Part shown: positions 1 to 7,653 of the stretch, piece after piece
Layout: the number at the start of each line of letters is the position of its first letter
How positions within the stretch are numbered: position 1 is the first letter of the stretch
Position numbers and translations under genes: made by a program
Source of the DNA: an uncultured Collinsella sp.
Lineage (GTDB): Bacteria > Actinomycetota > Coriobacteriia > Coriobacteriales > Coriobacteriaceae
Length of the DNA stretch: 7,927 nucleotides
Assembly (NCBI GenBank): GCA_934654515.1
Contig: CAKUGA010000054.1
Span: 1 to 7,927 of the forward strand
Reading direction: 5' to 3'
Notes under the pieces: model-generated
The model's input: only the letters and a program-made list of their open reading frames with translations
What the model was told of the DNA's origin: nothing
The model's database searches: none

Positions 1-3000
1 CGCCCAGCGCGGAGTTTGCGCCCGGGCGAATCTCTTCGAGCGTTACGGGGTCGAGCGCCACCAGGTCACGCGCCTTTGCGTAGAGCGTGACGCGTTTGCC
101 CACCTCGTCGCTCCAGCTCTCCGGGATGGCAAAGTTCATGCGGAACTGTGCCGTGCAGCCCGGTGCCAGCACGGCGTTGCCGTTGTCGGCTACCAGCGGG
201 TGTGCGGCAAAGCGCTCGCCCAGTGCCTCGAGTGTGTACTTCACATGTGCCATGTCGTTGGCCGAAGCGTCCTCGGCAAGCTCCGGATCGTAGATTGATG
301 CCATGCGTGCGTTCGCGCCGAATCCGATAGATGCGCTGGAGAACGGTTGGTCGGAGCCCTCTCGGTACAGATCGACTGTTCCTGCGGTCAGCAGCGTGTT
401 GCCGTCGTTTCGCACCGTTACCGTAAACGACTCGCTTGCCGCTCCGGGTACCACGGCGCCCAGGTTGGCTATCGCGCCCAGTGGCGTGGCGCATGCCACC
501 AAGGGCACTTCGATGCCGTGCAGTTCTGCCTTGCTTTGCTCGGCGCTCACGATGTGCGTGGCAAGCGCTGAGAGCATGCCGCCCGAGGTCAAAAACGTCG
601 TTATCTGATCGATGGGGTGTTCCAACTCGCAGAGCACGAACGGCTCCGTGAACAGATCGTCGATCAGGGTGCTGGCGAAGATGCGGAAATGCTTGCCCAT
701 TACCGCCACCGGCTCGCCCTCTTCATCGTAGGTTTGCCCCACTTTGCCGTCGGTGTTCTCGACGTATAGGACGCACCTGCCGTTGTTGCTCATACTAAAC
801 GACGCCGGACCGCAGCCGGCTGCGCCCACGGGCGTCGTTGCAAACGCCGATGCGCCTCGCGCCCAGGTAACATGCTGCAACTGCTCGTCGACGGTTGCCA
901 AAAAGCCCGTGTGCTGCGGCCACGGCACCACGTGCGGCACCGAGGCGTCCGGCGACATGACGCCCCAGCCCGCGATGGACTGGCCGATCACGGCGTACGA
1001 TGCGCAGCCACAACCGCTTGCAGTCTCGTATGCAACGGGCACCACCATTTTGCCGTTGATATTCTCGGGCGCGCCCAGCTCGATGCTCGACGGTGCCTGC
1101 GGAAAGCGAAGAACCTGACGGAACGTAAGGCTGTCGCCCAAATCGTCCGACCACAGGGTAAAGCATTCCAGCGCAACCTCTGCCTCGGTGCCGAGCGCCT
1201 TCTCGGCGGAGGCTCCGCGGCGGTGGAGATAGGCGCCCGACAGACGCCCGTCGACAAGCGTCTTGCCTACTGTGATACGCGGACATTGCAGGCAATGGTA
1301 GCCATCCTCCTGCAGGCGGCCGCGCGAGATGCTGCGCCATGACGTGTGCGATATCACGCGAACTTCGCTATTACTGATGCGTAGGCGCACAACGGACAGT
1401 ATGCCGGCTGTACTTGCCGCATCGAACCGGGTTGCGTCGCCTTCGGGGCGCTCTCCCGAGACCAGCAATACGTAGGCGTCTTGGTTTTCTCTCCCGTCCG
1501 TATATTCCACTACGTCGAAGTCGTAATCGAAAGTGCCGCCACGCTCCACGTCGCCTTCGCCAAACCCAAGGGGGAAGTCCACGGGCATGGGAGCGGACCA
1601 CGCGCCGTTTGCCTTCGTGTGTACCACCAGGCGCGAACGACCATTCTCGCCGTAGCGCACCGAGGCGATACGGAACAGGCACTCCACGCCGGCAATCATC
1701 GCTAGCTTCATGTGGGCTTCGCTGAGCACGCCGGTGAAGAGTACGTTGTCGCTCGAGGGCTTTATACCGCCCCGCTCGTCCTCCGACACGCCGGCAGAAT
1801 TGGCGTTTGGGTCCGCAACGGCGTTCGCCGCCTGCCTGATGTAGGTGTACTTATACATCGGTGCGGCATTTTCGTCATCCTCCATCAGGGTATGGACGAA
1901 ATGCTCGACCTGTCCCGTGTCATCGCTCTCTGTATCCGCATCAAGCTCAATGCGCGTGACCGCTTGCTCCCAATCGCGCACGGCCGGCGCGACGTTTGCG
2001 GCGGTGGCTGCAACTTCGGCGCATGCGAGCAGCTCGGCATTGGTGACGATGGTGGCCGACGCGATAAACTTCTGCACGCCGCCCGACTCGGCATTGCCGG
2101 TCGCGCCAGAGCAGGCATCCAGCGTATATGGCGTGTCTCCGTCCAGTGCCAGCTCTGAGCGCTGGAGCACATACTGGTCGCCGTTGTTGACCGACATGTT
2201 CCACGAATCGAGAAGTGTGGGCCACGACCCCGACCAGGCCTTGGTGGTCCACTTGAACATGATGAACTGGAGTATCACGTCGACATCGACGTCCGCGCCC
2301 ACGCGCAGGCGCGGAAGCTGGTGGCCGTCTGCCTTCTCGTAGCCGATGAACAACGTGAGAGACGCGGCACCGCGCACGGCGGACGAAGCGACGCCTGCAA
2401 CGCCGGCTCCAAAGGTGACGGCAAGCCCGATCTGGATGGTGAATGATCCCGACGTATTGGAATAGTCGAGCGAAATGTTTTTGAAGAACGCCGCGCCGCT
2501 GCCGTGTGTGTGGGCGCCTACCGCGAGCGCCAGCTTTGCCAACACCCAAGGATTGACGTTTAGGAAAAACGGCACCGGGCCCAAGGTGAACTGCTCGGTC
2601 CAGTTGAGGTCGGTTTTTACTTGGAAGAGGGCCTTAATATTGCCGAACGCCGGATCGTTGTTATCGCCCCAAGTTTTGCCTACCCAGTCGTAGGCAAGCG
2701 ATCCGTACACCTGTGTTGCGATATCCATCGTGAACAGCAGCGTGCAATGGTGGCGAAGGAGCTTAGTGTTTCTTGGGTCGGTGCCCGAGCCGGCGCTCAT
2801 GCTCTTGTATTGGTTCCACTTCCCCTCCATTTCGTCGAGGTAGCGGTTTGCCTGCTTGGCGCCCGACTCGCGCGGCGACTTCTTCCAGTACTCCGGATCA
2901 GGGTTGCCCGAATCGTTCATATAGCTGGCCGGTTTGTATCCGCCGCCAAACAACACGTACCCGGCAAACGAGAAATCGAAGAGGATCGGAAACGTGGGCA

Positions 3001-3988
3001 TCCAGCAGGTGAACTTGTTGCCGCCGATGCCGGGGAACGCCGCGGGGAAATCAAACGGAGTGATCTCTTGATCCATGGTGGTGGGAATGATGGTCGTCGA
3101 GCCCGTTTCCGCCTTTGCGGCCGGCGCGGTGGCAACGGCCATGGGGGAGGAGAGCGTGTAGGTTTCGCCCTGATAGTCGAGCACAAAGCGCAGCTTGCAC
3201 CCTTCTTCCAGAAGGCCCGACGCCGCATCGAGGAACTTGTCTTCGAGCGTGAACGTCGCCAGATTATCCGCGCCCGACGCGCTGGCCTTGACCTGGCCAA
3301 TCTGCGTGACGGTTTCGGGCGAGCTGCCCACGGCGGGCATTACTTTGTTGATGCGCAGCGTTGCCTGCCCACCCTGCGGTAGATGAGCCTGTACGGTAAA
3401 GGCGTGCATGTCGGGCTGCTCGTTTGCTTCATCGTCCTTGGGCATCGCCATGAACGTGGCGTCGGCGTACTGGATGTCCCACTCGTCGAACGTGAGCTGG
3501 CGAAAGTACGGCTCCCCGTCGGAGAGCGGACGCGTGGGCGCGGTAATTGCAGTACCGCCCTGGATACGCGCAAGGGGAATCTCGACATCGCGGTAGCCTG
3601 GCATGCTGATGGAGATGCCGCCGTTGAAGTCGTACGCGTCAAGGAGCGTCGCCTCGTCCACGTAGCCTTCCGAAAGCGGGGCAACCTCAAAGATGGCTGT
3701 ACCCTCATCATCGGTTGTGGCGGTGAGCTGTTTGCCTGCGGCGTAGCGCGACGTCAGCGTGACCTGAGCACCCGCGATAGGGTTCATCTTGTTGGCGACG
3801 TCGACCACCACCACGCCGAACATGGTACGCGAGAGCACCAGGACCTTGAAGGGGTCTTCTTCGTCGGCATAGACTTCGGTGGGCGCAAACGACAGTATGA
3901 AGGCGTTTGAGGTGCCCGGCACGCGCGGCAACATAATGCTCGCCAGCGAGGACGCTCCGGCAACAAGTAACGAACGGCGATCAAGCAT
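1..3988 (-). CDS. Very large Tat-signal exported protein, C-terminus outside window
   Basis: Seen: the frame is open for 1329 codons, from ATG at 3988 to the left edge, with no stop, so the gene is partial at its 3' end. The first possible start is this ATG: an in-frame TGA lies at 4025-4027 with no ATG/GTG/TTG between, and GGGAG sits 6 nt upstream. Residues 3-9 (DRRSLLV) fit a twin-arginine signal, with likely cleavage after VYA at 41. Inferred domains: a carboxypeptidase-regulatory/SpaA-like beta-sandwich (about 48-115); a hydrophobic, aromatic and glycine-rich beta region (about 318-600); repeated four-strand units resembling a beta-propeller (about 745-1145); and a CARDB/Ig-like domain (about 1176-1308) containing TVRNDGNTLL. 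There are 16 cysteines, including CLQC at 899-902 and CGC at 993-995. I see no enzyme active-site motif. It is probably a cell-surface or secreted binding/adhesion protein; a lipid or wall anchor cannot be checked because the end is missing. The function is not recognised. Confidence 0.9.
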   Translation of the reverse strand, partial: MLDRRSLLVAGASSLASIMLPRVPGTSNAFILSFAPTEVYADEEDPFKVLVLSRTMFGVVVVDVANKMNPIAGAQVTLTSRYAAGKQLTATTDDEGTAIFEVAPLSEGYVDEATLLDAYDFNGGISISMPGYRDVEIPLARIQGGTAITAPTRPLSDGEPYFRQLTFDEWDIQYADATFMAMPKDDEANEQPDMHAFTVQAHLPQGGQATLRINKVMPAVGSSPETVTQIGQVKASASGADNLATFTLEDKFLDAASGLLEEGCKLRFVLDYQGETYTLSSPMAVATAPAAKAETGSTTIIPTTMDQEITPFDFPAAFPGIGGNKFTCWMPTFPILFDFSFAGYVLFGGGYKPASYMNDSGNPDPEYWKKSPRESGAKQANRYLDEMEGKWNQYKSMSAGSGTDPRNTKLLRHHCTLLFTMDIATQVYGSLAYDWVGKTWGDNNDPAFGNIKALFQVKTDLNWTEQFTLGPVPFFLNVNPWVLAKLALAVGAHTHGSGAAFFKNISLDYSNTSGSFTIQIGLAVTFGAGVAGVASSAVRGAASLTLFIGYEKADGHQLPRLRVGADVDVDVILQFIMFKWTTKAWSGSWPTLLDSWNMSVNNGDQYVLQRSELALDGDTPYTLDACSGATGNAESGGVQKFIASATIVTNAELLACAEVAATAANVAPAVRDWEQAVTRIELDADTESDDTGQVEHFVHTLMEDDENAAPMYKYTYIRQAANAVADPNANSAGVSEDERGGIKPSSDNVLFTGVLSEAHMKLAMIAGVECLFRIASVRYGENGRSRLVVHTKANGAWSAPMPVDFPLGFGEGDVERGGTFDYDFDVVEYTDGRENQDAYVLLVSGERPEGDATRFDAASTAGILSVVRLRISNSEVRVISHTSWRSISRGRLQEDGYHCLQCPRITVGKTLVDGRLSGAYLHRRGASAEKALGTEAEVALECFTLWSDDLGDSLTFRQVLRFPQAPSSIELGAPENINGKMVVPVAYETASGCGCASYAVIGQSIAGWGVMSPDASVPHVVPWPQHTGFLATVDEQLQHVTWARGASAFATTPVGAAGCGPASFSMSNNGRCVLYVENTDGKVGQTYDEEGEPVAVMGKHFRIFASTLIDDLFTEPFVLCELEHPIDQITTFLTSGGMLSALATHIVSAEQSKAELHGIEVPLVACATPLGAIANLGAVVPGAASESFTVTVRNDGNTLLTAGTVDLYREGSDQPFSSASIGFGANARMASIYDPELAEDASANDMAHVKYTLEALGERFAAHPLVADNGNAVLAPGCTAQFRMNFAIPESWSDEVGKRVTLYAKARDLVALDPVTLEEIRPGANSALG
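3866..3988 (-). other. Predicted twin-arginine (Tat) signal peptide
   Basis: Residues 1-41 of the large exported protein. A twin Arg at 4-5 is followed by S-L-L, then a moderately hydrophobic alanine/glycine/serine core up to about residue 20. A second apolar stretch (about 29-36) leads to V-Y-A before an acidic DEED mature N-terminus. V at -3 and A at -1 fit signal peptidase I. Asp replaces the usual Ser/Thr before the twin Arg, and Leu replaces the usual Phe, so the motif is good but not perfect. A Sec route is possible. Confidence 0.7.
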
Positions 3989-4028
3989 CTTGGGCTCCCA
4001 TCCCGCAAATATCGGTGGAAATAATCAA

Positions 4029-4034
4029 ATTATG
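4029..4034 (-). promoter_or_regulatory. Possible -10 box upstream of the exported-protein gene
   Basis: On the minus strand this reads CATAAT (5 of 6 matches to TATAAT), about 41 bp upstream of the start codon in an AT-rich island (4018-4035) of otherwise GC-rich DNA. No convincing -35 hexamer is seen 16-18 bp away, so this is weak. The box overlaps a perfect inverted repeat ATAAT-N3-ATTAT at 4021-4033. The 156 bp gap from the upstream regulator gene has no clear terminator, so read-through from that gene is an alternative. Confidence 0.3.
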
Positions 4035-4144
4035 CGAGAAGGTGTCCTGTCGCGGTAGTGCCGTTCGAGGGCCAAAATGTCCAATTTGAGCATGTTAAAA
4101 CGGGCGGCGCTGGAATGCGTTCGATGCACTTGGTAGCTTGGCTG

Positions 4145-5149
4145 CTAGCGCAGCATATGTGCGACCAACTCGGCGCGAGTTCCGATGCCAAGCTTTGCAT
4201 ACACACTGGACAGGCGGTTCTTTACGGTGCCCGGCGACACGCCCATATGGCGCGCGATTTCGGCGTTGGTCCATCCACGGCAGGCGAGCATGGCCATGGT
4301 GAACTCGGTAGTCGTCAGATCGTCGGCCACGTCCTCGCCCGAATCGGGGTTATGGATGCGTCGCCATCCGTAGCTAAAGCGGTACGTGATCTCGATGACG
4401 CGTGCGAAATCGTCAGGGTATTGCTGTTTTAGGCATGCCTCGATAAGTCCCTGCAAAAGGCCATGGTGCTCGCCGATGAGCTCGATAAGGCCGTCGGGGC
4501 GCGCAATGTCCCAAGCGGCTCCGAAGTGTGCCTTTGCGGCGTCGACGTCTTTGAGGCTCATGCATGCCATAGAAGCCGCCAAGTGCAAGAACAGCTCCGA
4601 TATGGGATAGCTCCCTTGTTTCATGATCAGGGCGTTTTCCGCCATGCCCAGGCTGCGGCCGTATTCACCGCGCAGATACAGGGCATGCGCCATCACGTAA
4701 CTGGCGAACAGGCGCAGGCCTTCGGGCAGATGCGACGCAAGCGGATAAAACTCTTCGGCGGAATACGGGGAAGGCAGGTGCAGCAGGACGCTTGCGGCCG
4801 AGGCGAACAGAATGTGCATGGCGTGAACGGTGGGCGATTCCTCGTCAGCTGGCGTATCGAGGATGCCCGCAAGGCAACGGCGGGCGTCGGCGATGCGGTT
4901 GAGCGACAGGCTGGCATATCCGCAGATGAAGCATGCAGAATAGCGAAGTGCGGGATCGGTGACGTCAAGATAGGGACGTGCCGTCTCGGCAGCGAGAGTG
5001 GCCTGTCCGCGAAAGTACAGCGCTTCTGCCGTGGCGATGACACGCGAATCGGCGTCAGTGATGCTTGCGACCGCGGCATCCATTTGCCCCGGCACAAAGG
5101 CGGTGCACATCAACGGCATAGGAACACGCGCGCAACCATCGCAGTCCAT
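4145..5149 (-). CDS. LuxR-type transcriptional regulator with helical-repeat N-terminus
   Basis: A 334-residue cytoplasmic DNA-binding regulator. Seen: the C-terminal segment (about 276-334) has the LuxR/FixJ helix-turn-helix pattern. It begins L-T-T-T-E-F, then has W-T-N-A-E-I-A-R-H-M, G-V-S-P-G-T-V-K-N-R-L and Y-A-K-L-G-I-G-T-R-A-E-L. Residues about 35-250 are almost wholly alpha-helical, with alanine/leucine-rich paired helices suggesting TPR-like repeats. There is no receiver domain and no P-loop, so it is neither a classic response regulator nor a full MalT-type ATPase; the signal is unknown. The start is secure: an in-frame TGA lies two codons upstream and GGGAG lies 7 nt before the ATG. 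It is transcribed divergently from guaA and lies upstream, on the same strand, of the exported-protein gene, which makes that gene its most likely target (inference). Solo LuxR regulators of this form are frequent in Coriobacteriia (family knowledge). Confidence 0.9.
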   Translation of the reverse strand: MDCDGCARVPMPLMCTAFVPGQMDAAVASITDADSRVIATAEALYFRGQATLAAETARPYLDVTDPALRYSACFICGYASLSLNRIADARRCLAGILDTPADEESPTVHAMHILFASAASVLLHLPSPYSAEEFYPLASHLPEGLRLFASYVMAHALYLRGEYGRSLGMAENALIMKQGSYPISELFLHLAASMACMSLKDVDAAKAHFGAAWDIARPDGLIELIGEHHGLLQGLIEACLKQQYPDDFARVIEITYRFSYGWRRIHNPDSGEDVADDLTTTEFTMAMLACRGWTNAEIARHMGVSPGTVKNRLSSVYAKLGIGTRAELVAHMLR

Positions 5150-5184
5150 CTTTCATCTCCCATCAGCTGACAACGATAGCAGCC

Positions 5185-5190
5185 ATTGTA
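5185..5190 (-). promoter_or_regulatory. Possible -10 box of the LuxR-type regulator
   Basis: The minus strand reads TACAAT, 35 bp upstream of the regulator start codon, which would give a leader of roughly 30 nt. The -35 region at normal spacing matches TTGACA poorly, so an activator may be needed or the call may be wrong. Confidence 0.3.
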
Positions 5191-5375
5191 CCCCGTCATT
5201 TGAAAGCTGGATGTTAGCGCGTATTGCGTACGAGTGCGCCGAGCGTATAAACGACAAGTTTAGCGGCCCTGCCCCTGAGGTGGTTATCGAAGCCTAGCTG
5301 ACCTTGGGATATAGAAAAACTACCGCCCCTGCAAAAAGCTCCATGGGAGCGATGGGAAATGTGCCTCGTTCTGCA

Positions 5376-5381
5376 TATAAT
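5376..5381 (+). promoter_or_regulatory. Probable guaA promoter (-10 TATAAT)
   Basis: A perfect TATAAT lies 66 bp upstream of the guaA start. With a 17 bp spacer the -35 hexamer would be TGGGAA at 5353-5358 (3 of 6 matches to TTGACA). Transcription would start near 5388 and give a leader of about 60 nt. Two inverted repeats flank it: GCTCC-ATG-GGAGC at 5338-5350, just upstream of the -35, and the 10-bp palindrome GTCATATGAC at 5385-5394 over the predicted start. The rest of the roughly 300 bp divergent gap (5150-5447) holds no gene that I can see. Confidence 0.55.
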
Positions 5382-5384
5382 GAG

Positions 5385-5394
5385 GTCATATGAC
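5385..5394. promoter_or_regulatory. Perfect palindrome over predicted guaA transcription start
   Basis: GTCATATGAC is its own reverse complement and begins 4 bp after the TATAAT box, where an operator would block transcription. No repressor is known for it from this sequence, and a 10-bp palindrome can arise by chance. Confidence 0.3.
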
Positions 5395-5396
5395 GG

Positions 5397-5419
5397 TGCG
5401 TTTGCATATGTGCAACGCA
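5397..5419 (+). promoter_or_regulatory. Hairpin in the guaA leader
   Basis: TGCGTT pairs with AACGCA, and after a single bulged T, GCA pairs with TGC around a TATG loop, giving about 9 base pairs. It ends 18 nt before the GGAG ribosome-binding site. It lies inside the predicted 5' leader and may affect mRNA stability or translation. It does not resemble a known purine riboswitch: the leader is too short and shows no three-way junction. Confidence 0.4.
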
Positions 5420-5447
5420 TTTCCATCGAACCGAAAAGGAGCTCTGC

Positions 5448-6428
5448 ATGGATCCCAACAAGCGTCCCGACGACATGGTGCGTATCACCACTCCCGAACT
5501 TGCCCAGGCGTTCATCGACGAGCAGGTCACCGCAATCCGTGAGCAGATCGGTGACAAGAAGGTCCTGCTGGCCCTTTCCGGCGGCGTTGACAGCTCAGTT
5601 GTCGCGGCGTTGCTCATCAAGGCAATCGGCAAGCAGCTCATTTGCGTGCATGTGAACCACGGCCTGATGCGTAAGGGCGAGAGCGAGCAGGTTGTCGACG
5701 TCTTTAAGAACCAGATGGATGCCAACCTGGTCTACGTGGACGCTACCGATCGCTTCCTGGACAAGCTCGTCGACGTGGACGAGCCCGAGGCCAAGCGCAA
5801 GATTATCGGTGCTGAGTTCATCCGCGTGTTTGAGGAGGAGGCCCGCAAGGTTGGCGACGAGGTCAGCTTCCTCGCCCAGGGCACCATCTACCCCGACATT
5901 CTGGAGTCCCAGGACGGTGTAAAGGCTCACCACAACGTGGGCGGCCTGCCCGAGGACCTGCAGTTTGAGCTCTGCGAGCCCGTCAAGCTGCTGTTCAAGG
6001 ACGAGGTCCGCGTGGTCGGCCGCGAACTTGGCCTTCCCGAGAACATGGTCGAGCGCCAGCCGTTCCCCGGCCCCGGTCTGGGCGTTCGCTGCCTGGGCGC
6101 CATCACCCGCGATCGTCTTGAGGCGCTGCGCGAGGCCGATGCCATCGTGCGCGAGGAGATCGACAAGGCCGGCCTGACCATTTGGCAGTACTTTGCCGTC
6201 GTGCCCGATTTCCGAGCTACCGGCGTGCGCGAGGGCAAGCGCGCCTACGATTGGCCCTGCATCATCCGTTGCATCAACACCGTTGACGTCATGACCGCCG
6301 AGGTGCCCGAACTCGACTGGGCACTGCTCAAGCGCATCACCGCTCGCGTCACCGCCGAGGTCCCCGGCATCTGCCGCGTCTGCTACGACCTGACCCCCAA
6401 GCCCGTCGGCACGGTGGAGTGGGAGTAA
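5448..6428 (+). CDS. guaA: GMP synthase, ATP-pyrophosphatase subunit (no amidotransferase domain)
   Basis: This enzyme converts XMP to GMP: ATP adenylates XMP and ammonia displaces the AMP, the last step of guanine nucleotide synthesis in the cytoplasm. Seen in 326 residues: the pyrophosphatase P-loop SGGVDSS at 44-50; HVNHGLMR at 68-75; [12 protein letters not shown] at 143-154; [10 protein letters not shown] at 161-170; the [12 protein letters not shown] signature at 203-214; and the dimerisation-domain end [14 protein letters not shown] at 313-326. Usual bacterial GuaA is about 510-525 residues with a glutaminase domain first. Here that domain is absent, and an in-frame TGA at 5391-5393 excludes an unseen fusion. 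GGAG lies 6 nt before the ATG. The match is to the two-subunit type known in archaea, so a separate glutaminase subunit should be encoded elsewhere, or free ammonia is used (inference). A strong terminator follows, so it looks monocistronic. Confidence 0.96.
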   Translation: MDPNKRPDDMVRITTPELAQAFIDEQVTAIREQIGDKKVLLALSGGVDSSVVAALLIKAIGKQLICVHVNHGLMRKGESEQVVDVFKNQMDANLVYVDATDRFLDKLVDVDEPEAKRKIIGAEFIRVFEEEARKVGDEVSFLAQGTIYPDILESQDGVKAHHNVGGLPEDLQFELCEPVKLLFKDEVRVVGRELGLPENMVERQPFPGPGLGVRCLGAITRDRLEALREADAIVREEIDKAGLTIWQYFAVVPDFRATGVREGKRAYDWPCIIRCINTVDVMTAEVPELDWALLKRITARVTAEVPGICRVCYDLTPKPVGTVEWE

Positions 6429-6461
6429 GCTTCTGCTCTTTTGGGTGAATTGCATTGACAG

Positions 6462-6503
6462 AGAGGGGTCCCGCGCAAACGCGTGCGGGACCCCTTTCGT
6501 TTT
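6462..6503 (+). terminator. Rho-independent terminator of guaA
   Basis: A perfect 10-bp inverted repeat (6465-6474 with 6485-6494) is extended inward by a G-U and a C-G pair and outward by A-T and G-U pairs. It is followed by TTTCGTTTT. It begins 34 nt after the guaA stop. The T tract reaches the last codon of the convergent kinase gene. On the minus strand the hairpin is followed by TCTCTGTC, not a T run, so it would work less well for the kinase operon. Confidence 0.9.
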
Positions 6504-7653
6504 ACTGTTCGGTTGACGCTGCGGTCCGTTTTGGAAGGGTCGCGAGCATGGTGGTCCCGTTCTTGGAACTTGCTTCGACCTCAACCGTGCCGCCGTGCAG
6601 CGCTGCAATCTCCCAAACGAGTGCTAGTCCGAGTCCTGCGCCGCCGTATGCCCTGCTGCGGGATTTGTCTAGACGAAAGAACGGCTGGAAGATGCTCTCA
6701 CGGTACTGCTTGGGTATTCCCGGGCCCTGGTCCTCGACTCGCAGGAACACGCGGCTGTTGTTGTCGCAGATGGAGACGTTGACAGTCGAGCCGGGGCGGC
6801 TGTAACGGATGGCATTTTCGACCAGGTTAAACACCAGCCGATAGAGGAGCGTGTCGCTCCCGATTACTAAAGCGTCTCCAGCACAATTGAGGGCTATGCC
6901 CTTATTTTCGGCAAGTGGCGCAAGGTCGGTGAGGACCTCTTCGGACAAGGGACCAAGTTCAACATCATCCTCGCAAGGAACGCTGCGGAGCTCACTCATC
7001 TCGAGCAACACCTTGGTCATCCGCGACATCCGCTCAGTTTGTTCTTGTAGCAGGCCGAGCAGCTCGGCTGTTTCGGGTTGCAAACCGGAGTGTTCGGAGA
7101 TGAATAGTTCAATCTGTGCTTGCATAAGGGCGAGCGGGGTGCGCAGCTCGTGTGCGGCGTTGCCGGTAAACTGACGCTGTGCAGAGAACCCTTCGCCATG
7201 ACGAGCGATCATGTCGTTGAAAGAGGCGCTGCATCGTTGTAGCTCGGTGGGCACATCTTCATTGAGTCTGATCTCGCTTAGGTTGTCAGGTTGCACACGC
7301 TCAACCTGAGCTGCAAAAGCCCGTAGCGGTTTGAGTGCACGGCCGCTCACAAAGTATGCCAGCGCGCCGCCAAGGAGTGTGACTCCAGCCGTGATGTACC
7401 AGGCTGTCGCGCCAAAAGATTCCTGTGCGTCGTTAACAACGATCGTGACCTCGTCATCGAGGGCTGTTTTTGTTGGGTCAAACGCCTGGGGCGAATCCAC
7501 ACCGGCAGCGTTAAAGGCCGAGATGTCGCTGCCGATGGCATCCATGTAGCGCATGCCCGTATAGCCGACCAAGCAGTTCGTTAGCACGCACGCCGCACAC
7601 GTCAGCAGTGCCGTCATGATCGTTATGCGCCATTGCAGCGGAAGCCTTTTCAT
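6502..7653 (-). CDS. Two-component sensor histidine kinase, membrane-bound
   Basis: A 383-residue inner-membrane sensor that autophosphorylates on His and passes the phosphate to its partner regulator. Seen in order: transmembrane segment 1 (about 9-30); a short extracytoplasmic loop (about 31-83) rich in Asp and Ala; transmembrane segment 2 (about 84-102); HAMP linker (about 103-155); dimerisation domain with the H-box AAHELRTPL and phospho-acceptor His168; then the ATPase domain with N-box NLVENAIRYS (276-285), G1 DQGPGI (308-313), F-box FQPFFRLD (322-329) and G2 GGAGLGLAL (337-345). All catalytic motifs are intact. The start codon overlaps the regulator stop in ATGA, with GGAGG 7 nt upstream, so the two are translationally coupled. 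The sensor loop is too short (about 50 residues) for a folded Cache or PAS domain, and its signal is unknown; envelope stress or antimicrobial peptides are typical for this architecture (inference). Confidence 0.96.
   Translation of the reverse strand: MKRLPLQWRITIMTALLTCAACVLTNCLVGYTGMRYMDAIGSDISAFNAAGVDSPQAFDPTKTALDDEVTIVVNDAQESFGATAWYITAGVTLLGGALAYFVSGRALKPLRAFAAQVERVQPDNLSEIRLNEDVPTELQRCSASFNDMIARHGEGFSAQRQFTGNAAHELRTPLALMQAQIELFISEHSGLQPETAELLGLLQEQTERMSRMTKVLLEMSELRSVPCEDDVELGPLSEEVLTDLAPLAENKGIALNCAGDALVIGSDTLLYRLVFNLVENAIRYSRPGSTVNVSICDNNSRVFLRVEDQGPGIPKQYRESIFQPFFRLDKSRSRAYGGAGLGLALVWEIAALHGGTVEVEASSKNGTTMLATLPKRTAASTEQ

Noticed and set aside
1947..2549. 200-codon minus-strand frame, and the 181-codon one at 795-1340
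   Set aside because: They are same-strand alternative frames inside the large gene, with very Arg-rich composition and no domain-like sequence.
2621..3382. 253-codon plus-strand frame, and similar plus-strand frames at 1712-2158 and 872-1342
   Set aside because: They are in exact codon register opposite the large exported-protein gene, so they are open only because its codons rarely complement to stops. The protein composition is Arg/His-rich nonsense.
4134..4147. Possible terminator at the end of the LuxR-type regulator gene (TAGC-N6-GCTA)
   Set aside because: It has only four base pairs and no following T run on the minus strand, too weak to call.
4463..5170. 235-codon plus-strand frame
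   Set aside because: It is antisense to the LuxR-type regulator, which has clear motifs and a secure start.
5382..5447. Purine riboswitch in the guaA leader
   Set aside because: The leader is only about 60 nt and shows a single short hairpin. There is no three-helix junction or conserved loop sequence of a guanine riboswitch, and no terminator/antiterminator alternative.
5595..6608. 337-codon frame on the minus strand opposite guaA
   Set aside because: It lies wholly antisense to a certain, strongly conserved gene and crosses its terminator. It has no ribosome-binding site of note and its composition is that of complemented GC-rich codons.
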